From assembly GCA_022432975.1 (NCBI GenBank), contig CM039508.1, positions 23,809,278 to 23,873,277 of the forward strand: a stretch of 64,000 nt of DNA, in the 5' to 3' direction. The translations under genes and the position numbers were made by a program. Positions within the stretch are counted from its first letter, which is position 1, and each line of letters opens with the position of its first letter. Positions 53,241 through 63,510 of this stretch are shown here, in pieces. The stretch is from Begonia masoniana (lineage: Eukaryota; Streptophyta; Magnoliopsida; Cucurbitales; Begoniaceae). The notes beneath the pieces were generated by a model, which was given only the letters and a program-made list of their open reading frames with translations, was not told the DNA's origin and made no database searches.

Positions 53241-54147
53241 ATGGAAAGGGCTGGGTCTGGTTATAATTCTGGTGGGCCAGATAAGCGGTTGGGTTATAGC
53301 TCTGTTGGACCGGGACAGTGGGTCGGAACGCTGGATTGAGCCTGTGATAACAGGCAGGTGCAGAATGGCCCATTTTTTTGCATATCTGGCACCGGGCCCT
53401 GAACGGCTTGTTCGGCCTGAATGAAGGCCCAGGGTTGACACCCTGGCTATTCTGGTGAAAACCAGACGGGTTGTTCGGCCGGAAAGAGAACTGCGGTGGT
53501 CGAGCGTTCCATCCTGGGCGAGATGCACGAAAGTTTGCAGCGTGTGCTTCAATCTGACTCGGCAAGGGGAGAAGAATAGGAGATTTGCGTTTTTTCAACC
53601 AAAAATCAAAAGTCTGCAACAAACTATGAATTTTCTCGAGTGGAGGTTGATCCGGTCGATTTGAGATAGAGACGACGAATGCGTCGTACTCGCTGCCAAG
53701 TCCGCCCAGAAAGTATATCATTCGATCCCGGTAAGACACTGGCTCCCCAATTTCTGCCAGTGTGTTGCATAAGTGAGTGATTTTCTGGATGTATGCCGTT
53801 GCTGAATAACCCTCTTTTGAAACAGAGTGTAATTGGCTTCGAAGTTCTGTGATACGAGCCAGCGAGGAAGACGCAAAGATACGAGCGAGAGTACCCCAAG
53901 CTTCACTGGCTGTGGTAGAGGGGACGATCTGGGGAAGTAAATCTTCGGAGGTAGAAGAGAAAATCCAACTTAGAATGAGGGCATTATATCTCTGCCAGGT
54001 ACTGAAATCAGGGTTCACCTGAGACAACTGTGAATCAATGAACTGGGGAGGTGGGGAAAAAGAGCCGTCCAGTAGTTTTTGGATGCCGTTTGCTGTCGCA
54101 ATATGAAAAAGCTGAGCTTTCCAGATGAGATAATTAGTGTTGGTCAA
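53212..54147 (-). pseudogene. gag of copia D
   Basis: Open frame of 311 codons starting MTNTNYLIWKAQLFHIATANG. The middle has the copia gag domain (UBN2 type: ARIFASSSLARITELRSQLH, YIQKITHLCNTLAEIGEPV). The zinc knuckle CQICKKMGHSAPAC (CX2CX4HX4C) is intact at about 53392-53351. It forms the particle and binds RNA in related elements. The frame ends at 53212 beyond a shift that separates it from protease; in intact relatives they are one frame. Confidence 0.88.
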
Positions 54148-54244
54148 TTTTATGATTAGAGTCTGATTTGCAGAGGGAAACGAAGGTAAGAAAGGGAGGA
54201 AGGTGGATCTAAAGAAGAGGGGATAGGAGAGCTCGAGGATGCCA

Positions 54245-54258
54245 TGGCTCTGATACCA
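54245..54258 (-). promoter_or_regulatory. primer-binding site, copia D
   Basis: The minus strand reads TGGTATCAGAGCCA and directly abuts the 5' LTR at 54259. Confidence 0.88.
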
Positions 54259-54515
54259 CGTTGAATAATTAGTGGGTTTGAAGCTCTGTTGATCGATATG
54301 CAGATGAAGAAGAAAGGTGATGAGAATGGCAGAGAGAAGTGAGAGCAGGAAAAGTTGTCAGCAGAAAAAATGATTTCATATATTCAAAAGCTGTGTTATG
54401 ATGGTTACCTATATATTGTGTACAAGGCAGAATAGAAAAACGTGTAACTAAACTAAGCAACTATAACTACAAAATGAACTATAAAATACAACCATAAACA
54501 GTAGATACGTTAACA
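54259..54515 (-). repeat. 5' LTR of copia D
   Basis: 257 bp, differing from 49673-49929 by roughly ten substitutions, several of them C/T or G/A. Confidence 0.88.
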
Positions 54516-54520
54516 CCAAG

Positions 54521-54582
54521 CAAGTTTCTCCCCTTCTTATTATTATACTTTTTTTTATTGGATCATTACCCACGATTGATCC
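54521..54582 (-). repeat. 5' LTR of copia A, outer end
   Basis: It matches 4080-4142 (words such as CTCCCCTTCTTATTATTATAC) and completes the 5' LTR on the far side of copia D. Similarity ends at TTGATCCAAG. Confidence 0.65.
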
Positions 54583-54761
54583 AAGTCCGTTCCGGATCTC
54601 AAAATAAAAAAGTTTAACAAAGAATACTCACCTCACTAATAATGTGGCCCATTTTGATAGAGTTATGGCTCTGCTAGTATATTTTTCACAGCCTTGTTTA
54701 AACTTCTAACATTTATACAACCTCAACCGAGCTGTGCAATACCTTCCCATGCACTCTGTTA
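54583..54761. other. unassigned flank between copia A and the hAT element
   Basis: About 180 bp of AT-rich DNA. No gene or known element is recognised. It may be original flanking DNA. The last 8 bp (CTCTGTTA, 54754-54761) are the left hAT target duplication. Confidence 0.4.
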
Positions 54762-55936
54762 TAGGGGTGGGCAGGACCGGACCGTGGACCGAGAACCGGA
54801 CCGAACCGGCAGGTTCGGTCCGGGATTGGTCCATAAACAATGGACCGCAGGTTCGGTCCAAGTTCCAAACAACAGGAACCGAGGACCTTCGGTCCAGTCC
54901 TCGGTCCAGCCTACTGAAATCCCGAATAACCGGACCGGACCGAAGCACCTAAATAACTCGCCCAACTCCCTGACCCGAGCTCCCATTCCCGACTTCCGAC
55001 CTAGCTCACTGCTCAGTAGCTCGTTGCCTCGCTCGACGCTCTCTGCCTCGCTCGACGCTCTCTGCCTCTCTCTGCTGGAACTGGAAGTCGCGAACGGCGA
55101 AGCTTTAACGTCGAAGTTTCGGTGAGAACGGCGAAGTGCGAACGGCGAATTGCGAACGGCGAAGCGTCGGTCTTCCCTGCGCCGAACTCCGGCCCCCTGT
55201 TCGGCTGTTCTGAGGGCCGAAATTTGAACACCAGAAAGTCCCTGCTCCTTCCACTGTCAAGTATCCCCAAACCGGCGACCTCCAATTCAGGGAGCCTATG
55301 ACCTGCAATTGCTCCACATACTGCTAGAGAAGAGAACCTCGCCGCCGACCCTCCTCTGCCTGCTCACTGTAAGTGACTAATTGTAAACTACTGTATGCGC
55401 AACCTGTAAGCGATTGTTTTTCACTTTAAAGACTAGGATTAGAAAACAGATATTTTATGTGGTACAGATGTTGGCTTCGCTCTCGAGTTAATTGATCTCC
55501 TCTACAAATGTTAAGAAATATTAGTAGCTTGATTAGGTCTTAATGTCGTATAATTTATGATTATTGTACTGTTTCTTGTTAGAGTTTTGTGATTAGGCCA
55601 ATCTACTCTTTTATCATACAGAAAATATAGATTAAGAGTTTAATCTGCTGACTTAGTTATAATCCTCACCAATGAGATTTGCTCATTTCGACTTTTGTTA
55701 CCGCTCATCGAAAATTGGAAATTTCAGTACAAAAACAAAAAAGAAAAAAAAAGAAAAATGGAGTCGGGCGGAACCGGGACCGGACCGGGACCGGACCGGG
55801 ATTTCGGGTGCGGTCCAGGTTCGGTCCCGGTCCCGCACCGGTCCGGTCCAGGTTCCGGGAAAAAAAATCCCGAACCTGTTCGGGCCGGTTCGGTCCGGGC
55901 TCGGGACCGGACCGAACCGGCCCGTGCCCACCCCTA
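54762..55936. mobile_element. non-autonomous hAT-type DNA transposon
   Basis: 1175 bp with terminal inverted repeats TAGGGGTGGGCA (54762) and TGCCCACCCCTA (55936), and an 8-bp target duplication CTCTGTTA/GTCTGTTA (54754-54761, 55937-55944; 7 of 8 match). Both ends carry dense GGACCGG/CCGGTCC subterminal repeats, as hAT transposases bind short subterminal motifs. No transposase (BED or hATC) is encoded. The middle has a GC-rich segment with CGAACGGCGAA repeats (55090-55165) that might be captured sequence. Confidence 0.88.
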
Positions 55937-55939
55937 GTC

Positions 55940-56051
55940 TGTTAGAAAGATGTAGATAACATTTTGTATAGAATTAAAAATTAGTTTTTTTATTATATAT
56001 GAAGCGTATATATTAACGAAAAGAAGCAGAATTATTCCATTCAATCAATCA
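55940..56051 (+). repeat. possible LTR of copia G
   Basis: TGTTAGAAAGATG to CAATCA, directly before the PBS. The start is uncertain because the hAT target duplication (GTCTGTTA) covers it. At 112 bp it would be a very short LTR. Confidence 0.35.
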
Positions 56052-56066
56052 TGGTATCACAGCCGC
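56052..56066 (+). promoter_or_regulatory. primer-binding site, copia G
   Basis: TGGTATCACAGCCGC resembles the initiator-Met PBS TGGTATCAGAGCC with one mismatch. Confidence 0.55.
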
Positions 56067-56738
56067 TGCCCAGGGAGCCGTAATTTTACAACAATTTTCG
56101 TTTGCCCTAGTGAGCAAACTGTGGGAGAAATAAAAGTTTTGGCAGAAATTTTTTGGCGTTTATTTCTATTCAGAAGAAAACCCAACCTCTGTTCAATGAA
56201 GGGTTCGCTTCTGATCGTCGAAGGAAGCCAGGAAATTTGTTAGGCGTTCAAGTCGTTCGCCTCTGTTTGTGGTTGGCGTTCATTGCTGTTCAGAAGAGGT
56301 CAACTCCTCTTTCTGGCGATTTTCTGGTCAGAAATTTCAGCTTTCGGTGCTCTGTAAAACCTTTTTTTGGCGATTTTCTGCTCAGAAATCTCAGCTTTCG
56401 CTTCTGTTCATTCTTCGCAAACCCAAGCCGAGTTCACTCTCTGCATCCACCAACCAGCGACGTTCTCTGTTGCTGCGTTGTTGTGTTTGCTGCTGACTGC
56501 TGTGTTTATTTGTCTTCTCCGACAGGTGCTACGCTGCTTCAGAGGAATAAAAACAACAGACCCAATTTTTTTTTAGTGGGTCTACTAAACAGCCCACCGA
56601 GGACCCAATTATTATTGGGTTTCTTACTTATAATTGTAGACAAGCACATTTACATATTTGGGCTACTATTTTAAGTATATTTACACGGCGGAAAGCAAAA
56701 AAAAATTTAATAATGTGATTCATGTGATATCAAAAATC
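56067..56738 (+). other. leader of copia G
   Basis: A 173-codon frame (56153-56674) crosses it but resembles nothing I know. It contains a 32-bp segment twice (GGCGATTTTCTGNTCAGAAA... at about 56316 and 56370). Probably non-coding leader. Confidence 0.45.
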
Positions 56739-57279
56739 ATGAATAATAATCGCAATGGTTCTAACTATTTGCATTGGAGTAATACAATTCATATCTATAT
56801 AAGAAGTATTGTCAAAGATAATCATCTTACTGAAAATTCATTTTAAGATGATTCAAGACAAGCATGGATGAGGGATGATGCTCGTTTTTTCTTACAAACA
56901 CGAAATTTTATCATCAATGAGGTACTTAGTTTAATTAATCATTACGAGTTTGTTAAAGAATTGATGGAATATTTAGAGTTTCTATATTCTGGAAAAAACA
57001 ATTTATCTCGAATTTATGAAGTTTGTAAAATGTTTTATAAAACTGAAAAACATGACAGATCTCTTACGACCTACTTTATAGGTTTCAAGAAGACCTATGA
57101 AAAACTAAATACTCTATTATTGTTTAGTTTTGATATGAAAGTTCAGCAAGCCCGACAAAAACAAATGGCTGTTATGAGCTTTCTAGCTGGTCATCCAAGT
57201 GAGTATGAAACCGTTAAATCTCAAATGCTATCTAGTTCTGAAATCTCTTCCTTAAAAGAAGCCTTTATTAGAGTCCTTC
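56739..57279 (+). pseudogene. gag of copia G, unit 1 left part
   Basis: It starts MNNNRNGSNYLHWSNTIHI. A TAA at 56844 is followed in the same frame by RQAWMRDDARFFLQTRNF, LYSGKNNLSRIYEVCKMFY and MSFLAGHPSEYETVKSQML, the copia gag (UBN2-like) domain. It is interrupted at 57279 by the solo LTR (duplication CCTTC) and continues at 62260 with RIESTPSIQSNS. The tandem-repeat unit begins at about 57001. Confidence 0.8.
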
Positions 57280-57439
57280 TGTAACACCCGAGTTAACGGC
57301 CAGGTGATTTTCTTAACTGTATTAACGGTCATAAATATTTAATCTTCGTAGTTTAGGATTTATGCCAAGCTTAATTAATTACATGTGGATCTAAACTAGG
57401 TTGAGTAGCAAAGTTGTAATATTGGAGGATTGAGACCAG

Positions 57440-57448
57440 TATTTAAAG
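57440..57448 (+). promoter_or_regulatory. TATA box in outer solo LTR
   Basis: AGTATTTAAAGAAA lies about 160 bp into the LTR, followed by a CT-rich stretch (57500-57590). Confidence 0.45.
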
Positions 57449-57604
57449 AAAAAGGAAAGGATTCAAACCTCATTTAAACCACTGTAGCCGACATCCCCAA
57501 CTTCTGGCAATTTCTTCTCTCCCAAGCTCTCGCTCTCTGTCAGCTGGAAATCCCTCCTTCGGCGATCGGTTTCCTTGCTGCTTCTCGGCTACTTTGTGCT
57601 CGAG

Positions 57605-58719
57605 GTACGGGTTTAACAATGTAGTTATCTGTTAGTTTATTAGCCCAGTTTTCCAGCTCTGTATTGAAGTTTGGATTCTTCAATGGCTGAATATTAATAA
57701 GAACATTTTGAAACCCGAGATAGGTAATGTCATTCCGAATTGATTCTGGACATTTAAAACAACCAACCCTGAGTTATCATTATCGAATCCGTCTGTTTTG
57801 ATTTTGAGATTTCGGGTTACATTGAGTATTAAACTAAGAACTCGGGAAGGATTCTTAGCTATTAGATCTTAGGATAACTCGAGATTAGAACTACTAGGAT
57901 TTTGTTTTAACTACTGCAATGTAAATGTTTAGGTGAAGAAGTTTGAAGAGAAGGGAGCTCAAGTGATAAGGAGACCAGGTAAGTGAATGTATTAAGATTT
58001 CCGGCTAATAGAGCCCTACATCGTGGGAGTACTAGGTTGTATAGATGTCAAATGTTTACTTTATGATAATGAGCCTGTCTGCACTTGAAGGATTTATGTA
58101 TGTTGCGAGTTATACTATTTGATGACCTACTAGTGAATGTGAAGTTGTCTGCTCTGGTATGATCTTTGTCATGGTTTGATGAGTTAAAAGTCCTCATGTT
58201 CATGCATCATGAATGTTTCTCAAGCATAAGAAAACGTTTTAACGCATGTTTTCCATGAACAAGATATGTATGTATATATGTATATATATAAGATTTATGC
58301 AACGTGAATTAAGTGAGGGTTGGGGGCGGTTCGGCGTATGTCACAGTCCAAAGAAGGACATATGAATACGACCCGCAGTAGGGAACAAGATCAAACTCAC
58401 TGTCGAACCCCCTTTACCAGCACAAATCCTCTCTTGATCCACACAACCTAAACAAAGAATATGAACAATGACTATGAATGATGAATATGAACAATGACTA
58501 TGAATGATGAATATGAACAATGACTATGAATGATGAACATGATCAATGATTATGATTGATGAATATGATCCATGACTATGAATGATGATTACGAGCAAAG
58601 ACATGAACAAGAAAAGACTTATGAGCATGTGATTTTCCCAACTTATGCATTCATGCATCCATGTTAGTGTTGCATTCCTTACTAAGCATTAGGCTTATAG
58701 TTTAAACCTTATGATGTAG
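57605..58719 (+). other. inferred two-intron leader in outer solo LTR
   Basis: Donor CGAG|GTACGG at 57605, acceptor TGTTTAG ends at 57932, micro-exon 57933-57978 (46 bp), strong donor CCAG|GTAAGT at 57979, acceptor GATGTAG ends at 58719 (741 bp). CTTACTAAGCATTAGG (~58678) fits a branch point. Confidence 0.5.
58455..58600 (+). repeat. ATGAACAATGACTATGAATG short tandem repeats
   Basis: A 26-bp unit (TGAATATGAACAATGACTATGAATGA) occurs three to four times, then decays, within the inferred intron 2. Confidence 0.75.
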
Positions 58720-59149
58720 GTGACGAGTTTTCAGGTGAGGAATTCAAGGTCAATGAAGATGTCTAAGCTTGGTTGCTGGAGGATGCTCAGTGTGACAGTG
58801 GAGGCTGGATAGGCGATCAAGTTCTCTGGTTATACCCTTAGTAAGTCAGAGAAGTTTATGATAAACAGATGACTAAGTAGAATAGAGTTTTCTTATAACA
58901 ATGAGATTCGGATTTTGAATGGTTTGACCTCAGAGTCTGTTAACAATTTTAAAGATTATTGAATGGTCTGTTTAGCTTAAGCCTTCCGCTATGTGTATCT
59001 TATATGAGATATGGTTTTCACTCATTAGAGTTTATAATTCCCAGGTTAAGGTTTGGGTGAGTTGTAGTATTCTCTGTTGGATGAGGTTGTTTAATGATTA
59101 TAGTGTTTTATTGCCGTAAGATAGAAGCTGGATGAGGCATTCATCCGGC

Positions 59150-59531
59150 TGACGTCATTGGCAGGTGTCAAATGATAGGAATCGAACGATTGAGTCTTCC
59201 GGATGACGTCACCGGAAGATGTAGTATGTTCTTCATCGGCAGATGTAGAGTGTTAGCCATCGGATGATGAAAGTGTTATTTTGTCGTCTAGCCATCGGCA
59301 GATGTAGAGTGTTAGCCATCGGATGATGAAAGTGTTATTTTGTCGTCTAGCGATCGGCAGATGTAGAGTGTTAGCCATCGGATGATGAAAGTGTTATTTT
59401 GTCGTCTAGCGATCAGCAGATGTAGTGTTTGAGCCATCGGATGATGGAAGTGCTATTTTGTCGTCTAGGGATCGGCAGATGTAGAGTGTTTAGCCATCGG
59501 ACGATGTGAGGGTTTTCTTGTCGTTTAGTGA
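59150..59531 (+). repeat. 59-bp CATCGGCAGATG tandem repeat
   Basis: About four and a half units of 59 bp (starts 59234, 59293, 59352 ...), each with CATCGGCAGATG and CATCGGATGATG. The start of the stretch contains two TGACGTCA sites (CCGGCTGACGTCATTG, CGGATGACGTCACCGG). The array resumes at 61764-62060 in decayed form after the inner insertion. Confidence 0.85.
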
Positions 59532-59788
59532 TGTAGCACCCGGTTTCAATAAATCAAAATAAGTTATTAAACGGTGGTATATAATTTTTATGGTTAAAAT
59601 TTAGTGAAATGTTAATTAGGTTGTAAATGACTAGGCAGGGGCAAGATGGTAATTGCGAATTTATATTGTGGATAAGGTATTTAAGGAAAGGTTTAGTGAG
59701 GTTTAGCCGCCACTGTTTTATTACTCTTACCTCTCAGCTCAAGCAGACTACCTCTGGGCGATTTCCCCTCCGGTTTTCCCCAACCAAG

Positions 59789-60544
59789 GTGAGTTTTGAA
59801 TCAACTACTTGCCGTTCTAGTGCTAGGGTAGCTGAAGGATTGCAACGTATGTATCTTCGATAAGCTGCGGGTTAGAGATTTGGGTTTTGGGGTTTAGTGA
59901 TGTATCGGGAATGCTTAATCAGTAGAGCCCCAAACTGGCTTCCTTAGACTTCAGTAGTTAGATAAAGTTTAGTGGAGATCTAATCCATAATCTGTCAATG
60001 GTTTTAGGTGAGCAGATTTTTGGAGTAGCATATAGCCGAGCGATTTCCAGGAGCCAGGTAAGTAAAGTAATGTGTGAGCCTTCGGGCCTACATCACAAAA
60101 CAGTAGGTTTATGCATGTTTGAGTGTTTCTTTTCTTTATGTCATGCATTAAGTTTTTGAAGAATTACGAAAATGAATTTATGTGCAAGGTTATGATGAGT
60201 ATGAATTGAATGAAACAGAGTAGCTGTTAAGGGAAGTAATCCGCCCCTTAACTGAGTAGAGGATTTATTACATTGGGAGAACCGATCCCACTCCCAAGGG
60301 AATTAAGGGATCTGTATTAGCTGTTAAGGGAAGTAATCCGCCCCTTAACTGAGTAGAGGATTTATTACATTGGGAGAACCGATCCCACTCCCAAGGGAAC
60401 TTAGGGATCAGACCAGTTTATGAACGATGCACAACTGAGTTGAGAAAATTAGAAACTGCATGATCAGGGTTTATATTTCAGCATACATTTCATTAATGCT
60501 TTACTTGCTTAGCATTAGGCTAATAGATGAGTTTTGTGATGTAG
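59789..60544 (+). other. inferred two-intron leader in inner solo LTR
   Basis: Donor CAAG|GTGAGT at 59789, acceptor GTTTTAG ends at 60007, micro-exon 60008-60057 (50 bp), strong donor CCAG|GTAAGT at 60058, acceptor GATGTAG ends at 60544 (487 bp). TTGCTTAGCATTAGG lies upstream of the acceptor as in the outer LTR. Confidence 0.5.
60222..60415 (+). repeat. 97-bp direct duplication in inner solo LTR
   Basis: Two copies (60222-60318 and 60319-60415) of a unit containing the inverted repeat TTAAGGGAAGTAATCCGCCCCTTAA and GGGAGAACCGATCCCACTCCC. Nearly identical to each other. Confidence 0.85.
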
Positions 60545-60959
60545 GTGTTGAGGATACAGCAGGTGATTTCCCTGAGAGCATAACCGAGTAGATGAGGTTG
60601 GTGGAGCACGGCTGTGCAACGGTCAGGCATCTGATGGGGCGGTTTGACTGGTGTCATTGACTAACAAAGATTAATTGACAGTATTTCAAATTTATTATAC
60701 TGAGCTTTCATGACAGTAGAAATTTTAATGTTTTGGAATTCGCTTTTGAGTTTCTTTTCTGATAACGATATTCTGTTGGGATTTCAAGATAGTACTTATG
60801 AGTTTCTAGTGACACAAAGGTTTGGATTGCCTCTGGTTAGTTTTAGCAAGAATGAGTTACTTGAAGTTTTCAAAAGTATTCTTAGTTTTCTTTGAATTTA
60901 GTATTCTGTTGGTTTATTACTGGATTTGCAAGTGAAGCGATTAGAGTTGTGTGCTCTCT

Positions 60960-61500
60960 ATCGACAGATGATATCTGTCGGTAGATGTTGAGTAAATTTT
61001 AAATTCTATCGGAAGATGTCTTCAGAAAAGCCATCGGAAGATGTAAATTTTATAGTCTATCAGTAGATGCTTTAAGGAGTTACGTGAGTAGCACGTGTCG
61101 GCAGATGTAGTCCATTCCATCGGAAGAGGGAGAAACCCGTTTGTCGTTTAGCGAATCGGAAGGCGTGGAGTCATATTGTTGTTATCGGAAGATGACGTGT
61201 GTTTGTCTATTGAGAGATGAAATTGCGCTGACTTCATCGGCAGATGAAGTTATGTTAACTTCATCGGCAGATGTAGTGGTGTGTGAAGTTACCATGATTT
61301 CATCGGCAGATGAAGTTGTGGGTGAAGTTGTGTAGACGTCATCGGCAGAAGCCTTTGGTTTTCTGCTTCTGCTCCTTCCGTTGACTAGTCGTCGGCAGAC
61401 GAGTTCAACTCGTGACGTCATCGGCAGGAACCTCGTTCCGTTTCCTTCCGTTGACTTTGTCGTCGGCAGATGAATTCGACTTTTGTAATTCCTTGAGTAG
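60960..61500 (+). repeat. CATCGGCAGATG motif array, inner solo LTR
   Basis: More than fifteen CATCGG(A/C)AGATG-like words (also TATCGGAAGATG, CATCGGCAGA), irregularly spaced, similar to the outer LTR's array. Overlapping frames on both strands are by-products. Confidence 0.75.
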
Positions 61501-62254
61501 TCCATCATTTAAAACCTTATTTTCTCTTGACCGAATACTTTAAACATTTCCATTAATCTTTCCAACAATATTTTCACAGCTAGTTAAATCCCCATTGTAG
61601 TTTTAAATAATTTTCCGCTGCAAAGTTTTCAAATGTTTTGAACGTTTAGAAAATGTCAAATTTTGAATGTCGAATGAAGTTTTAAATTTATTCGAAATTT
61701 CTTAGTTATGATCAAGTAATGAGTAGCGAACCGGGTTCAGATAACTCGGGGCGTTACAAGTGACCGGGTCATGTTTTAATTATGCACGTGAGGAGCACAT
61801 GTCCATCGGATGATGTTTCCCTATTTCACCGGAAGATGAAGTATATTTCCTCACCAGATGATGTAAGTAATAATTTGTCGTTTAGTGATCGGATGATATA
61901 GATCTTGTAAGCCATCGATAGATATTTTTAAATTGGTCACACGAGATGCACGTGATCGTCGGTCGATGCGAGTGTTCGCATCTGCCGATAGGTGGTTAAA
62001 TGAGTCATGTGGGGTGCACGTGCCATCCGGATGACACAATGTCTATCGGTTGTTGCATGCAGATCCATGCAACTTGTACGTCGATTGGAAGCATGTACGA
62101 GGGACTAATTTTTCATCCATTAAGTTGAAGTCTTTAGGCCTGCTAGGTATACTGTTATTAAAGAAAAAAAAAAGAAGGAGAAAAGAGTTCAAAAATGAGT
62201 TAAAGTTTTATGTAAAGTCAAGAATTTCGTGGCGATTCTCCCCGGGTCGTTACA

Positions 62255-62745
62255 CCTTCGAATAGAAAGTACTCCATCTATTCAGTCTAATAGTGATCTT
62301 ATTACTCGAAATAGTGGATTTGATGTTGATCGCAACAATAAAGAAGGAGGACCAAATAATCATGATAGCACTCCCAATAATCAGGATAAAAGTGAAATTA
62401 TATGTTATTATTGTCATGAACTGAGCCAAACAAAGCACACTTGCAGGAAATTGCAGAGAAAAGGACAGGAAAATCGGTCTGCTCATATTGCGACTTCAAA
62501 TACTGCACCAGAGCCGTCTGTTATCGTTTATGCTGATGAATTTACTAAGTTTTCTCTGTATTAGAAATCTTTAAAGTCATCATCTTCTTCAATTAGAGTC
62601 ATTGATGATTCAGGTAATCCAAATACATGTCTTTTTTCCTCATCCTTAAAATGAATCATTGATCCTGGCGCCACATATCATATGACAGGTAACTCTAATC
62701 TCTTTGTTACTTGTCAATTACAAACGCTCTTTTCTAAAGTTAGTA
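62255..62745 (+). pseudogene. gag-protease of copia G, unit 1 right part
   Basis: Continues gag after the solo LTR: RIESTPSIQSNS, then the zinc-knuckle CYYCHELSQTKHTC in which the His is Gln. A TAG follows at about 62563, and then IIDPGATYHMTGNSNLF, a protease start in which DSG has become DPG. It then passes directly into the next unit's gag at ~62742. Confidence 0.8.
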
Positions 62746-63510
62746 ATTTATCTCGAATTTATGAAGTTTGTAAAATGTTTTATAAAATTGAAAAAAAAAA
62801 AACCATGACAGATCTCTTACGACCTACTTTATAGGTTCAAGAAGACCTATGAAAAACTAAATACTCTATTACTGTTTAGTTCTGATATGAAAGTTCAGCA
62901 AGCCCAACAAAAACAAATGGCTGTTATGAGCTTTCTAGCTGGTCATCCAAGTGAGTATGAAACCGTCAAATCTCAAATACTATCTAGTTCTGAAATCTCT
63001 TCCTTAAAAGAAGCCTTTATTAGAGTCCTTCGAATAGAAAGTACTCCATCTATTCAGTCTAATATGATCATATTACTCGAAATAGTGGATTGATGTTGAT
63101 CGCAACAATAAAGAAGGAGGACCAAATAATCGTGATAGCACTCCCAATAATCAGGATAAAAGTGAAAGTATATGTTATTATTGTCATGAACTGAGCCAAC
63201 AAAGCACACTTGCAGGAAATTGCAGAGAAAAGGACAGGAAAATCGGTCTGCTCATATTGCGACTTCAAATACTGCACCAGAGCCGTCTGTTATCGTTTAT
63301 GCTGATGAATTTACTAAGTTTTCTCTGTATTAGAAATCTTTAAAGTCATCATCTTCTTCAATTAGAGTCATTGATGATTCAGGTAATCCAAATACATGTC
63401 TTTTTTCCTCATCCTTAAAATGAATCATTGATCCTGGCGCCACATATCATATGACAGGTAACTCTAATCTCTTTGTTACTTGTCAATTACAAACGCTCTT
63501 TTCTAAAGTT
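62742..63510 (+). repeat. copia G gag-protease tandem unit 2
   Basis: A 769-bp unit from SNLSRIYEVCKMFYK to LFSKV. It has an A-run insertion at about 62790-62801, a single-base loss at ~62842 and another at ~63200, so its frame is broken. It carries the same Gln and DPG changes as unit 1. Confidence 0.88.

Larger units (their letters stand above)
49673..54515 (-). mobile_element. copia D: compact full-length Ty1/copia element
   Basis: Element of 4843 bp inside the copia A 5' LTR, with target duplication CCAAG (49668-49672 and 54516-54520), two 257-bp LTRs with few differences, a PBS touching the LTR and a strong polypurine tract. It encodes gag, protease, integrase, RT and RNase H in the copia order. 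Several stops and two frameshifts disable it. Size and motifs suggest the Ale/Retrofit group (inference). Confidence 0.92.
3698..54582 (-). mobile_element. copia A: Ty1/copia element split by nested insertions
   Basis: On the minus strand, in order: 5' LTR (54582-54521 and 49672-49078), PBS, gag and protease (49043-48058), the start of the RT region (25791-25398), RT (13968-13057), the RNase H tail (4384-4240) and the 3' LTR (4142-3698). The 5' and 3' LTR pieces match each other closely over about 400 bp. The RT pieces are continuous in sequence when the gypsy element and the LARD are taken out with one copy of their target duplications. Integrase, between 48058 and 25791, is missing. The 3' LTR lacks its last ~200 bp. 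Motifs resemble the Tork/TNT1 lineage (inference). Confidence 0.75.
59532..61758 (+). mobile_element. solo LTR (inner)
   Basis: TGTAGCACCCGG to GGGCGTTACA, 2227 bp, duplication AGTGA (59527-59531 and 61759-61763). No PBS or coding region. It is nested in the outer solo LTR's repeat array. TATTTAAGG at 59678-59686 is a likely TATA box. Confidence 0.92.
57280..62254 (+). mobile_element. solo LTR (outer), itself interrupted
   Basis: TGTAACACCCGAG to GGGTCGTTACA, with target duplication CCTTC (57275-57279 and 62255-62259). Net size without the inner insertion is about 2.74 kb. No PBS or coding region is present, so it is a solo LTR of a Tekay-like family. TATTTAAAG at 57440 and a CT-rich stretch give a likely promoter. 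Confidence 0.9.

Noticed and set aside
55672..55959. Frames rich in Gly/Arg/Pro at the hAT right end
   Set aside because: Result of GGACCGG subterminal repeats; open on several frames of both strands.
59234..59525. Regular 59-bp repeats considered as a CRISPR-like array
   Set aside because: Plant DNA, no unique spacers between identical short repeats, no cas genes; it is a simple tandem repeat in an LTR.
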